Shown here piece by piece: positions 1 through 7,854 of a stretch of 64,000 nt of DNA. The notes under the pieces were generated by a model that did no database searches, was not told the DNA's origin, and worked only from the letters and a program-made list of their open reading frames with translations. Location: positions 1 through 64,000 of the forward strand of contig DASZTW010000002.1 in NCBI GenBank assembly GCA_035547835.1, written 5' to 3'. Positions within the stretch are counted from its first letter, which is position 1. The number at the start of each line of letters is the position of its first letter. Both the position numbers and the translations under genes were made by a program. The stretch is from Acidimicrobiales bacterium (lineage in GTDB: Bacteria > Actinomycetota > Acidimicrobiia > Acidimicrobiales > Iamiaceae).

Positions 1-104
1 CGGTTGCGTCGCTGTCGGCGCTCGGGCAGTTCCTCGCCCAGCCGTTGCCACTCGACGGGACCGTGGCCGGCGCGGCGCACGTGACGATCCGCCCGCTCGC
101 CTGA
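1..104 (+). CDS. 3' end of an unidentified protein (partial)
   Basis: The reading frame beginning at base 3 stays open to the TGA at 102-104 and encodes about 33 residues ending in VTIRPLA. The composition is ordinary for this genome, but the fragment is too short to assign a family. The start lies outside the window. No terminator is evident before the convergent tRNA gene. Confidence 0.4.
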   Translation, partial: VASLSALGQFLAQPLPLDGTVAGAAHVTIRPLA

Positions 105-209
105 GCGCTTCTGCGCGCAGAATCCCACCGTGGCGGTCGCCTTTGGCGCGCGGAACGTGATCTGACGCCTCGCTGGTCCGGTGCCACGCGGGCGACACCA
201 GGGATCTGG

Positions 210-283
210 TCGGGCTGGCGGGATTTGAACCCACGACCTCTGCGTCCCGAACGCAGCGCTCTACCAAGCTGAGCCACAGCCCG
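210..283 (-). tRNA. tRNA-Pro (anticodon CGG)
   Basis: The reverse complement folds as a complete cloverleaf. The acceptor arm CGGGCTG (283-277) pairs with CAGCCCG (217-211), the anticodon stem CTGCG/CGCAG encloses loop TTCGGGA with anticodon CGG, and the T arm GTGGG-TTCAAAT-CCCGC is canonical. The discriminator base is A (complement of base 210). The CCA end is not encoded. Confidence 0.96.
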
Positions 284-362
284 TCGGATTGGCGATGCTA
301 CCCGACCCCTACGCGCGCTCCGAACGGAGAGCGCGGGGTGGCCTCGCCAGATGAGGACCCGG

Positions 363-770
363 TCAGGACCCGACCGGGGTGCGCGGCTGCTCCTTGTACT
401 CGCCGCCGGCGAGCAGCGCTTGCGACGCCTTGCGCAGCCGGAACGCGTCGATCGGCTTGAACAGCCAGCCGTCGGCTTGCGAGCGCTTGGCGAGGAACAG
501 GTCGGCGTCGCGGTCGAGCAACATGAGGATCGGCGTCACCGGGAGCCGGCCCTTGCCTTCCTCGAGCCGCAGGTCGAGGCAGGTGGCGATGCCGCCGAGG
601 TTCCCGATCTGCATGTCGAGGATGACCAGGTCCGGGTTGTCGGCGCTCGCCGCGGCCAACACGTCGGCCCCCGCCCGCACCCGACGGATCGTGGTGTCGG
701 GCTCGATCAGGGCGGCGGCGACTTCGTCGAAGGCCCAGTCGGCGTCGGTGGCAAGCAGCACGTCGGTCAC
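363..770 (-). CDS. stand-alone response-regulator receiver domain protein
   Basis: This encodes a 135-residue protein made of one receiver (CheY-like) domain with no output domain. The phospho-acceptor Asp sits in NPDLVILDMQIGN, an acidic residue lies near the N-terminus (ATDAD), and the conserved Lys is in GWLFKPID. The GTG at 770 is chosen because a TATCCT hexamer (784-779) ends 8 bases upstream, suggesting a leaderless transcript; an in-frame ATG at 809 would add 13 residues. It is divergent from the STAS gene at 952, so it may act in the same partner-switching circuit, probably by protein contact. The partner histidine kinase is not in the window. Confidence 0.8.
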   Translation of the reverse strand: MTDVLLATDADWAFDEVAAALIEPDTTIRRVRAGADVLAAASADNPDLVILDMQIGNLGGIATCLDLRLEEGKGRLPVTPILMLLDRDADLFLAKRSQADGWLFKPIDAFRLRKASQALLAGGEYKEQPRTPVGS

Positions 771-778
771 GAGCGGCG

Positions 779-784
779 AGGATA
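779..784 (-). promoter_or_regulatory. -10-like hexamer TATCCT, probable leaderless start of the receiver protein
   Basis: TATCCT on the minus strand ends 8 bases before the GTG at 770, with no Shine-Dalgarno sequence. It fits the leaderless pattern seen throughout the window. Confidence 0.3.
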
Positions 785-951
785 ACCGCGCCGCCTCCGA
801 TGGCTCCATCCGGGTCTGGTCCGGGACGGGCCCGCAGCGAGCTCGGCGACCTCTGATCCGGTGCGCGCCCACCGAGCGGGCGGGGGCGGCCGCTCCGGGC
901 GACCCACCTTGTAAGGTCGACCCGTCGATCCCCACCCTCCCTGGAGGACGC

Positions 952-1317
952 GTGCTCGAGATCGAAGTGGTCGAAGAGGCGGCCGGCCACACCTTGTGTC
1001 GTCCGGTCGGTGAGCTGGACGCCTACACCGTCGGGCAGTTCCGTGAGGCGCTGAGCTCGGTGTCCACGGCCCCCAGGTTGCTGATCGACCTGTCGGAGGT
1101 CCCGTTCATGGACTCGGCAGGCCTCGGCGCGTTGATCGGTGGCATCCGGCGGGTGCGCGAAGCGGGCGGCGAGGTTGCGGTGTCGTGCAGCCGCCCCACC
1201 CTCACCCGCCTGCTCCACACCACCGGCTTCGACCGGATCGTGCCGGTCACCGAATCGGTCGACGAAGCCGTGGCGGTGCTCAACGGCCAGGCCGACGAGG
1301 ACGACAGCTCGTCGTAG
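952..1317 (+). CDS. STAS-domain anti-sigma factor antagonist (SpoIIAA/RsbV type)
   Basis: This is a 121-residue single STAS domain. Ser55 in FMDSAGLGAL is the position phosphorylated by RsbW/SpoIIAB-type kinases in this family. The unphosphorylated form would bind the anti-sigma kinase and release a sigma factor. The GTG start at 952 has GGAGG at 943-947 with a 4-base spacer. TAAGGT at 912-917 could be its -10 element. The C-terminus is acidic and Ser-rich (DEDDSSS). No cognate kinase lies next to it; the nearest anti-sigma kinase gene is at 40177. Confidence 0.9.
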   Translation: MLEIEVVEEAAGHTLCRPVGELDAYTVGQFREALSSVSTAPRLLIDLSEVPFMDSAGLGALIGGIRRVREAGGEVAVSCSRPTLTRLLHTTGFDRIVPVTESVDEAVAVLNGQADEDDSSS

Positions 1318-1359
1318 CCCCACCGCCGATCGGCGGATGCCCCGACCGGTCGAGGCTGG

Positions 1360-2532
1360 TCAGGCCGGTTCGACGAACAGGTGGCCGGCCAGCTCTGCCA
1401 AGCCCACCAGGTCGTGCACGTCGGAGCTGAGGAACGGCACTCGCACCACGGCCGACGATCCGATCGACTCGGACAGGCCGACGAGGTGCTGTTCCTCGCG
1501 CTCGGCCACGAGCGCGAAGTCGGCGAGGTTGCGGTACAGGTCGCCGAGGTCGGACCCGGCGTGCCCGTCGGCGAGCGCTCGCACGGCGCCGGGGGGCGCG
1601 TCGGTGAACTTGGGGTGCATGCGGTTGACGATGAGGGCCCGCACGGGCAGCCCAGCTTCCCGCAACCGGTCGGCGAAGAACTGCGCTTCTTCGACCGTGT
1701 CGCGCTTGGGTGACGCCACCAGGACGTAGCTGGTCGACGGATCGGTCAGCAGCTCCAGAACCTCGTTGGCGCGGGCGCGAAAACCTTCTTCCATCCCTTG
1801 GAAAGCGGAGAAGAAGGCCAGCGCGTCGTCGAGCACCTCGCCGCCGACCACTTTCGACAACGTTCGGAGGAACGCTTGAGCGGCCACGTTGACGGCCCGC
1901 ATCATCCCGCGGGTCGGGGCCATGAGCGTGCGGTACAGGCGATGGTCGAGGAAGCGGGTGAGGCGACGTGGCGCGTCGAGGAAGTCGAGCGCGTGCCGGG
2001 TCGGCGGGGTGTCGACCACCACCAGGTCGAACGACGAGTTGGCGTGCAGCTCGTGCAGCTTCTCCATCGCCATGTACTCCTGCGTGCCCGACAAGGCGCC
2101 GGAGATGTTGCGGTAGAAGCGGTTCCCGAGGATTCGCTCGGCCTGTTCGGGTTCGGTGGAGTAGCGCTGGACCAGCTCGTCGAAGGTGCTCTTGGTGTCG
2201 AGCATCACGGCCCACAGCTCGCCGGCCCAGTCGCCGGGGATCTGCCGGGGGGTGTTGTCGATCGAGCCGGACAGCCCGAGCGCGTCGGCCAGCCGCTTGG
2301 CGGGGTCGATGGTGACCACCACGGCACGGCGGCCGACTTTGGCGGCCTCCATGGCCAACACCGCGGCGGTGGTGGTCTTGCCGACGCCGCCGGATCCGCA
2401 CGTGATCAAGATCGTGCTGGAACGGACCAGCTCGTCGAGCGTGGTGGGTTGCGCGTCGGGTACGACGTCCTCGCCGGTGGCGGCCTCGGTCGGCTCGGCC
2501 GACTCGGGCGTGGTCGCCTTGCGCGGGCTCAT
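1360..2532 (-). CDS. ArsA/GET3-family ATPase, second of a pair
   Basis: This encodes a 390-residue cytoplasmic P-loop ATPase of the ArsA/GET3 class. After a roughly 40-residue acidic, Pro/Thr-rich N-terminus comes ITCGSGGVGKTT, then switch-I VVTIDPAKRL and switch-II VVVDTPPTRHALDFLD. In the deviant Walker A the usual signature Lys (GKGGVGKT) is Ser, which I recall also being the case in one member of the mycobacterial Rv3679/Rv3680 pair. Its start overlaps the stop of the upstream paralogue by 4 bases (ATGA), so the two are co-translated and probably form a heteromer. The natural substrate is not evident; no arsB or ars regulator is nearby. Confidence 0.88.
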   Translation of the reverse strand: MSPRKATTPESAEPTEAATGEDVVPDAQPTTLDELVRSSTILITCGSGGVGKTTTAAVLAMEAAKVGRRAVVVTIDPAKRLADALGLSGSIDNTPRQIPGDWAGELWAVMLDTKSTFDELVQRYSTEPEQAERILGNRFYRNISGALSGTQEYMAMEKLHELHANSSFDLVVVDTPPTRHALDFLDAPRRLTRFLDHRLYRTLMAPTRGMMRAVNVAAQAFLRTLSKVVGGEVLDDALAFFSAFQGMEEGFRARANEVLELLTDPSTSYVLVASPKRDTVEEAQFFADRLREAGLPVRALIVNRMHPKFTDAPPGAVRALADGHAGSDLGDLYRNLADFALVAEREEQHLVGLSESIGSSAVVRVPFLSSDVHDLVGLAELAGHLFVEPA

Positions 2533-3602
2533 GTCGCTGCTCCAGAGCCGGGCTCGGTGTCGACGGGCGGCGGGCCGGCGGCGCCGGTCACCTGCCCCAC
2601 GCCGAGCCGGCTGGGGTCGAGGTCGGCGATGTCGGCGGTGAGGCGGTCGGCCAGGACGTCGAGCTCGGCCGGGCCGAGATCGGCCTCGAAGAGGTAGGGC
2701 AAGCGGAGCTGCGGGAGCGGGAGCTGTTCGGCCAGGCGGTCGACCTGGTCGCGCTGCAGCGCCTCGCGATCGCGCCGGAACGCCGCGGCAGCCGCCAGCT
2801 CGTCGGCCTCGCGGCTCTTGAGCTTCACGCCGGCGGCGGCTGCGGCTTCGCTCGGCGGTCGCTCGATCCCCGCCAACTCTGGATACAGGCCGTTGACCAC
2901 GACGGGCGCCAAGCTGATGCCCACCCGATCCTCGAGGGCGTACGCCGTGTCGATCAGCTCGTTGACCGGTGTCTCCTCGCCGAGTGTCACGAGCACCACC
3001 TGGCATCGGGTCGGGTCGGTCAGCAGCGCCAGCACGTCGGCCGCCTGGGTGTGGATCGGGCCTACCCGCACGGCGTCGAGCAGCGCTCGGGCCGATTGCA
3101 GGAACGTGATGGCGTGGCCGGCGGCCGGCGCGTCGACCACGATCAGATCAGGGTGGTCGTCGGCCCGTTCGAGCTGCTTGATCTTGCCGAGCAACAAGAT
3201 GTCCTTGATGCCGGGCGCGGCCGTGGCCACCACATCGAGCGCACCGCTCGACACCAAGCGCTTGGAGATGCGACGCAGGCCGTGGTCCTCCAGGTACTCG
3301 AGCAGCGCGTCGTCGGCCGTGAGGGTGCGGGCCAGCAGGTCGGCGCCACCGTCGGGCCCGCCGCCCGGCACGAGCACTTGTTCGTCGTAGCCCAGGGGTG
3401 GCTGGCCGAACATGGCGGGCAGGCCGCTCTTGCCTTCGACGTCGATGATCAAGGTCGTGAGACCGGCCCGGGCCGCGGCGCGGCCGAGCGCGGCGGAGAC
3501 GGTGGTTTTGCCGACGCCTCCCTTGCCCGCAACGATGACGACGCGGGAGGTGGCGAAGAACTGGCTCGGATCCACTCCGGGTCCTCTCGAACGACGGCTC
3601 AT
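2529..3602 (-). CDS. ArsA/GET3-family ATPase, first of a pair
   Basis: This 357-residue P-loop ATPase carries the complete deviant Walker A VIVAGKGGVGKTT including the signature Lys. DVEGKSGL and VVDAPAAGHAI mark the switch regions. It is the promoter-proximal member of a two-gene operon with the ATPase ending at 1360. The pair and the nearby WhiB gene resemble the mycobacterial Rv3679-Rv3680-whiB4 neighbourhood (recalled, not checked). The ATG at 3602 is 7 bases from the divergent nfeD-like start, so both promoters must lie inside coding sequence or the transcripts are leaderless. Confidence 0.88.
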   Translation of the reverse strand: MSRRSRGPGVDPSQFFATSRVVIVAGKGGVGKTTVSAALGRAAARAGLTTLIIDVEGKSGLPAMFGQPPLGYDEQVLVPGGGPDGGADLLARTLTADDALLEYLEDHGLRRISKRLVSSGALDVVATAAPGIKDILLLGKIKQLERADDHPDLIVVDAPAAGHAITFLQSARALLDAVRVGPIHTQAADVLALLTDPTRCQVVLVTLGEETPVNELIDTAYALEDRVGISLAPVVVNGLYPELAGIERPPSEAAAAAGVKLKSREADELAAAAAFRRDREALQRDQVDRLAEQLPLPQLRLPYLFEADLGPAELDVLADRLTADIADLDPSRLGVGQVTGAAGPPPVDTEPGSGAAT

Positions 3603-3609
3603 TCCGGAG

Positions 3610-4890
3610 ATGTACGTGCGCAGACTAGTGACCATCACCGTGTTGCTCGGTGTTCTCGCCCTGCTCGTGGGCGTGGCACCTGCCACGGCGGGCGCGGTGG
3701 AGGGCCGCCCGACCGCCGACCCCGGCGGGAAGCTGCACATCGTGAAGGTCAGCGGCCTGCTCGACCCTGTCCTCGCCGATTTCGTCGCCCGCTCGATCGA
3801 CCAGGCAGAGCGCGACCACGCCGTCGGCGTCGTGTTGCAGCTCAACAGCAGCGATGCCGTGGTGAGCGACCGTCGCCTCGCCGACCTCGCCGAGCGGATG
3901 CACGACGCCACCATCCCGGTGTCGATCTGGGTCGGCCCGAGCGGGTCCAAGGCCAAGGGCAAGGTCGCCCAGCTGCTCGGCGTGGCGAGCCACGTCGCGG
4001 TTGCACCCGGCTCGAGCATCGGCGACACCGGCGACGTCGTCGTCGACCGCAGCCTGCTTCGGCCGGCGTTTCGAGCCCAGCTCGGTCGCTTGCACGACGC
4101 CACGATGGGCTACCAGAGCGCCCGGAGCACCGGCGTGGCCACCAACGACGGACCGGTCCTCGGCGAGTTCATCGTCGGGCTCCCTGGCGTGAAGACCAAG
4201 ACGCTCGAGACCCCCGAGGGGCCCCGTCGCCAGCCCGTCACCTCACCGGTGTTCAGCCAGCTGCCGGTGCAGACCCAGATCTTCCACACCGTGGCCAGCC
4301 CCTCGGTCGCCTACCTGCTGTTCCTGATCGGGATGGTGTTGATCGTCCTAGAGCTGTACACCGCGGGCGTCGGCGTGGCGGGGTTGGTGGGCGCCGGTTG
4401 CTTCGTGCTCGGGTGCTACGGGTTCGGCGTGCTCCCCGTCACCGGGTGGGGCGTCGGGTTGTTGGTGTTCGCGGTGCTGGCGTACGCGATCGACGTGCAG
4501 ACCGGCGTGCCGCGGGTGTGGACGGGCATCGGCACCGCAGCGCTGATCGTGGGCTCGGTCATGCTCTACGACGGCCTGTCGATCTCGTGGCTCACGCTGA
4601 TCGTCGGCGTCGCCGGCACCGCGCTGTTCATGATCTTCGGCTTGCCGGCGCTGGTGCGCTCACGGTTCTCGACGCCGTCCGTCGACCGGGAGTGGATGGT
4701 CGGCCTCGATGGCGAGACCGTGGAGCGGCTCGGCCCCGACGGCACGATCCGGGTCGACGGGGCACTGTGGCCCGCCCGCGCCGCCGAGGGCGAGCTCGGT
4801 GCGGGTACGGCGGTCACCGTGCGCGGGGTCGAGGGGCTGTTGCTGCTGGTCGGTCCGGACGGCGCCAGCGGCCACGATCCGGACGAATAG
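3610..4890 (+). CDS. NfeD-like membrane protein with degenerate ClpP-class protease domain
   Basis: This encodes about 426 residues: signal sequence (about 5-28), an extracytoplasmic ClpP/SppA-like domain (about 38-200), a membrane block of several helices (about 235-350) and a C-terminal OB-fold NfeD domain (about 360-420). Aligned with the archaeal 1510-N protease (from memory), the nucleophile Ser of the SAASAG motif falls on Gly117 in SGSKAKGK, and the LDTPGG oxyanion loop reads LNSSDA. The protease domain is therefore probably inactive and the protein may act as a membrane scaffold. ATG 3610 is used; GTG 3616 has a better-spaced GGAGA (3606-3610). Confidence 0.85.
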   Translation: MYVRRLVTITVLLGVLALLVGVAPATAGAVEGRPTADPGGKLHIVKVSGLLDPVLADFVARSIDQAERDHAVGVVLQLNSSDAVVSDRRLADLAERMHDATIPVSIWVGPSGSKAKGKVAQLLGVASHVAVAPGSSIGDTGDVVVDRSLLRPAFRAQLGRLHDATMGYQSARSTGVATNDGPVLGEFIVGLPGVKTKTLETPEGPRRQPVTSPVFSQLPVQTQIFHTVASPSVAYLLFLIGMVLIVLELYTAGVGVAGLVGAGCFVLGCYGFGVLPVTGWGVGLLVFAVLAYAIDVQTGVPRVWTGIGTAALIVGSVMLYDGLSISWLTLIVGVAGTALFMIFGLPALVRSRFSTPSVDREWMVGLDGETVERLGPDGTIRVDGALWPARAAEGELGAGTAVTVRGVEGLLLLVGPDGASGHDPDE

Positions 4891-4991
4891 CGCGCATCTG
4901 CCTACTGAACGTGGCCAACGGCGTTCGAGTGGTGCTCGGCGCCGATCGGCGAAATCTCGGCCGTGACCTGCGAATGTTCGCGGAGATTGGC

Positions 4992-5009
4992 ACTTTTGCT
5001 TACAAAAGT
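4992..5009 (+). repeat. perfect AT-rich inverted repeat upstream of whiB
   Basis: ACTTTTG (4992-4998) and CAAAAGT (5003-5009) form a perfect 7-base inverted repeat around CTTA. It lies just upstream of the proposed -35 at 5016. It has no downstream T-run, so an operator is more likely than a terminator. Such AT-rich symmetry is rare in this GC-rich window. Confidence 0.45.
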
Positions 5010-5015
5010 TCAACC

Positions 5016-5045
5016 TTGTCACGCCCGCGCGGCCGGTCGTAGGGT
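5016..5045 (+). promoter_or_regulatory. putative whiB promoter
   Basis: TTGTCA (5016-5021) and TAGGGT (5040-5045) are separated by 18 bases and lie about 20 bases before the whiB start. The match to a housekeeping promoter is reasonable. The inverted repeat at 4992-5009 directly precedes it. Confidence 0.4.
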
Positions 5046-5065
5046 CCGGAGCGAAAGGGGGCAGG

Positions 5066-5320
5066 TTGAGCGCACAACGAGCTGACGACGCCTGGCAGGT
5101 TCGGGCGGCATGTCGGGGGCCTCAGGCGGCGGTTTTCTTCCCACCGCCGACCTTCGAGCGGAAAGAGGACAAGCTGGCACGGGAGGGGCGGGCCCGGTCC
5201 ATCTGCCAGACGTGTCCGGTCCGCCAACCCTGTCTGGACTACGCCATCGCCATCAAGGAGCCGCACGGCATCTGGGGCGGCCTGAACGAGGCGGAGCGCA
5301 AGCACCTCCTGGCCGGCTGA
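5066..5320 (+). CDS. WhiB-family [4Fe-4S] transcriptional regulator
   Basis: This is an 84-residue Wbl protein. The four cluster ligands are visible as RAACRGP near the N-terminus and CQTCPVRQPC in the middle, followed by the GIWGG turn and a short basic C-terminus (ERKHLL). Family members bind an oxygen/NO-sensitive iron-sulfur cluster and usually act with the primary sigma factor. The TTG start at 5066 is supported by AGGGGG at 5056-5061. Its length and W-x-x-R-A start resemble WhiB1/WhiB2-type proteins, but I cannot fix the subclass. Confidence 0.95.
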   Translation: MSAQRADDAWQVRAACRGPQAAVFFPPPTFERKEDKLAREGRARSICQTCPVRQPCLDYAIAIKEPHGIWGGLNEAERKHLLAG

Positions 5321-5415
5321 CCGAGTTCGCGCCACACGGGCCGGGGGACCCGGGACGGCACCCGATGCATCGCGCCGCCGCCATGGGGTTGCGCGACGGG
5401 GGCTCGTCCACCATC

Positions 5416-5421
5416 TACCGT
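5416..5421 (+). promoter_or_regulatory. -10-like hexamer TACCGT, leaderless start
   Basis: TACCGT ends 6 bases before the ATG at 5428 of the hydrolase gene, and no Shine-Dalgarno sequence is present. Confidence 0.4.
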
Positions 5422-5427
5422 GAGCCC

Positions 5428-6426
5428 ATGGCGATGACCGACGCGCGGTCGGCGGGCAGCAGGGCCGCGAACGGAGCTGGGGGCGCGTCTGACGTGGCCG
5501 CAACGATGCTGCGCGGTGGCGACCACCACGAGCTCACGTGGCACCGGACCTGGCTCGACGACCGACCGGTCCACTACGCGAGCGGCGGCGAGGGCATCCC
5601 CGTCGTGTTCCTGCACGGCTGGGCGCTCGGGCACCGCGCGTACAAGCACGCCATCGCGCGCTTGGTCCGGCTCGGCTGCCACGTGGTCGCGCCGTCGCTC
5701 CCGGGCTTCGGCGGCACCGGTGATCTGCCTCGGCGGCACTTCTCGATGAAGGGCTACGGCGACTGGGTGGCCGCCTTCCTCGACGCCGTGGACATCGACG
5801 AGCCGGCGTTCGTGGTCGGCCATTCGTTCGGTGGTGGCGTCGGCATCGCGTTCACCCATCGACACCCCGGGCGCGTCCGCTCGCTGGTACTGGTGAACTC
5901 GATCGGCGGACCCACCTGGAAGGCCGGGGCCAACGTGCGCTCCATGGCCGAGCGGCCGATCTGGGACTGGGGGGTGCGGTTCCCGGCCGACCTGTTCCCC
6001 ATCACCCAGGTCACCCGTGTGGCCCCCGCCATCTTCGAGGAGCTGGTACCGAACCTGTTGCGCAACCCGATGGCGCTGTGGCGGGTGGGTGCGCTCGCCC
6101 GTACCGCCGACCTCACCGCCGAGCTCGAAGAGCTGAAGGAGCGCCAGGTCCCCGTCGTGGCGTTGTCCGGCGTGCGGGACCACGTGATCCCGAAGGACAG
6201 CTTCGACGCGCTGTGCCTCGCGCTCGGCGCGGAAGGTCAAGTCGTCGACGGCGGCCACTCATGGCTGCTCGCCGATCCCGACGAGTTCGGCGAGGTCCTC
6301 ACCAACCACTTGCACGTCGCGCAGCTCGCCCGCGACCTCGAGCGCGCGCCGGCCGAGGCGCGACGGTGGGGGAGCCGGGTCTGGCGCGGCATCGCCCGCA
6401 CCGCCGGCGACGGCCACTTGAACTGA
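5428..6426 (+). CDS. alpha/beta-hydrolase fold protein
   Basis: This encodes a 332-residue soluble alpha/beta hydrolase. The oxyanion HGW motif (about 63-65), nucleophile Ser133 in GHSFGGG, Asp251 in GVRDHV and His277 in GGHSWL form an intact triad. Residues 1-35 look disordered and precede the fold. A cap domain spans roughly residues 165-230. The substrate is unknown; related proteins are esterases, haloalkane dehalogenases or meta-cleavage hydrolases. It appears monocistronic, with a leaderless-type start. Confidence 0.88.
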   Translation: MAMTDARSAGSRAANGAGGASDVAATMLRGGDHHELTWHRTWLDDRPVHYASGGEGIPVVFLHGWALGHRAYKHAIARLVRLGCHVVAPSLPGFGGTGDLPRRHFSMKGYGDWVAAFLDAVDIDEPAFVVGHSFGGGVGIAFTHRHPGRVRSLVLVNSIGGPTWKAGANVRSMAERPIWDWGVRFPADLFPITQVTRVAPAIFEELVPNLLRNPMALWRVGALARTADLTAELEELKERQVPVVALSGVRDHVIPKDSFDALCLALGAEGQVVDGGHSWLLADPDEFGEVLTNHLHVAQLARDLERAPAEARRWGSRVWRGIARTAGDGHLN

Positions 6427-6484
6427 CCGCCGCGCGGTGCCCCGCACCCGCCGATCCCGCAGCGCCAATCGAATGGCGCACCTC

Positions 6485-6490
6485 TAGGCT
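6485..6490 (+). promoter_or_regulatory. -10-like hexamer TAGGCT, leaderless start of fxsA operon
   Basis: TAGGCT ends 6 bases before ATG 6497, which argues for that start over the GTG at 6494. Confidence 0.4.
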
Positions 6491-6496
6491 GGGGTG

Positions 6497-7006
6497 ATGC
6501 TGCTCCTGCTCCCGCTGCTCGCCATCGCCGAGCTCGTGGTTCTCGTGCAGGTGGCGCACCACCTCGGATGGCTCGACGCACTGTCGTTGTTGATCCTCGT
6601 GTCGATCGTGGGCGGCTGGCTGGTCAAGCGGGTCGGTCTCGGCGTGGCACGGCGGGTCCAGCACCAACTCGACGCCGGCCGCACCCCGCACCGTGAACTG
6701 CTCGACGGCCTCTTGGTGTTGGCCGCAGGCGTCTTGCTGTTCGTCCCCGGCTTCATCACCGCGACGGCAGGGTTGCTGCTGCTGTTGCCCCCGGTGCGCA
6801 CCGCGATCGCGAACGTCGTCGCCAAGCGCCTCCAGCGGCGCATCGAGCGTGGCGCCGCCTCGTTCCGGCGCGGGTTCTTCTTCGTCCGCGGTCCAGTGAT
6901 CGACACGGGCGGCCACGAGCGCGGCCCCGGCGGCGCGCCTGCGGGCCGACAGCCGCCGGCGGGGGCGATCGACACCCATTCGGTGTCCGGTCCGCATGAC
7001 GCATGA
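6497..7006 (+). CDS. fxsA: FxsA-family membrane protein
   Basis: This encodes about 169 residues. Helices at about 1-25 and 30-48, followed after a short cytoplasmic loop by a third hydrophobic stretch (about 70-98), match the FxsA family, whose E. coli member lessens phage F exclusion when overproduced. The GWLDAL and VGGWLVKRVG segments are typical. The C-terminal 50 residues are basic then Gly/Pro-rich. It is the first gene of a three-gene run joined by ATGA overlaps at 7003 and 7851. Confidence 0.88.
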   Translation: MLLLLPLLAIAELVVLVQVAHHLGWLDALSLLILVSIVGGWLVKRVGLGVARRVQHQLDAGRTPHRELLDGLLVLAAGVLLFVPGFITATAGLLLLLPPVRTAIANVVAKRLQRRIERGAASFRRGFFFVRGPVIDTGGHERGPGGAPAGRQPPAGAIDTHSVSGPHDA

Positions 7007-7854
7007 CGCCTGACGCCGTCCCGTTCCGCGACGTCCCCGTCCGCGAGGCGGCGACGGTGATGCTGCTGCGCGACGGGGACGACGGCGTCGAGGTCTGCAT
7101 GCTGCAGCGCCAGCACAGCTCGGCGTTCGTGGGCGGCATGTACGTGTTCCCGGGAGGGGCGGTCGATCCTGAAGACCACGACCCGCGCTGGGGCGGCCGC
7201 ATCAGCGGGCTCGATCCGGAGCTGGCATCGGCCCGACTCGGCGTCGAGCGCGATGGCCTCGCGTACTGGGTCGCAGCGGTGCGCGAGAGCCTCGAGGAGT
7301 GCGCGCTGTTTCCCGCCTTGCGGGCCGACGGCACCCCGTGGCGAGCGCTCGACGAGGCCGAAGCGCAACGGTTCGAGCGTCACCGATCGGCGCTCGATGC
7401 CGAGGAGACCGACCTCTTCGCGATCTGCGAGGAGGAGGACTTGCGACTCGACGTCGGCGCCATGCACTACTTCGCCCGGTGGATCACGCCTCCCGGCCCG
7501 CCTCGGCGCTACGACACGCGGTTCTTCCTGGCTGCCGCGCCCGAGGGTCAGGTCGCGGTGCACGACGGCCGCGAAACCATCGCGTCGCGCTGGGTGCGGC
7601 CCGGCGACGCGCTGGCCGCCGAGGCCGAGGGCACCTTCACGATGTTGCCCCCCACCGTGGCGACCTTGCGAGCGCTCGACATGTTCGGCTCCACCCGTGA
7701 GGCCCTCGCGGTGGCCGCGGAGGCGAACGACCGCAACGCCATGACGACCCACGCGATCGGCGACGAGAACGGGCTGCGGATCCCCCTCCCGGGCGAGGTC
7801 GTCTCGATGGCCTTCGACGCTGGGCCGGACGTCGCGGGCGAACCCCACACATGA
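7003..7854 (+). CDS. NUDIX hydrolase with split Nudix box (NUDT19-like)
   Basis: This is a 283-residue Nudix-fold protein. The N-terminal strand contains MYVFPGGAVD (about 46-55) and the catalytic helix AVRESLEECALF has the RExxEE core at 94-99. About 40 residues are inserted between the Gly and the RExxEE part, as in NUDT19/RP2-type enzymes that hydrolyse CoA and acyl-CoA diphosphates. CoA-related hydrolysis is therefore a reasonable guess. It is co-translated with fxsA before and the MBL hydrolase after. Confidence 0.85.
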   Translation: MTPDAVPFRDVPVREAATVMLLRDGDDGVEVCMLQRQHSSAFVGGMYVFPGGAVDPEDHDPRWGGRISGLDPELASARLGVERDGLAYWVAAVRESLEECALFPALRADGTPWRALDEAEAQRFERHRSALDAEETDLFAICEEEDLRLDVGAMHYFARWITPPGPPRRYDTRFFLAAAPEGQVAVHDGRETIASRWVRPGDALAAEAEGTFTMLPPTVATLRALDMFGSTREALAVAAEANDRNAMTTHAIGDENGLRIPLPGEVVSMAFDAGPDVAGEPHT

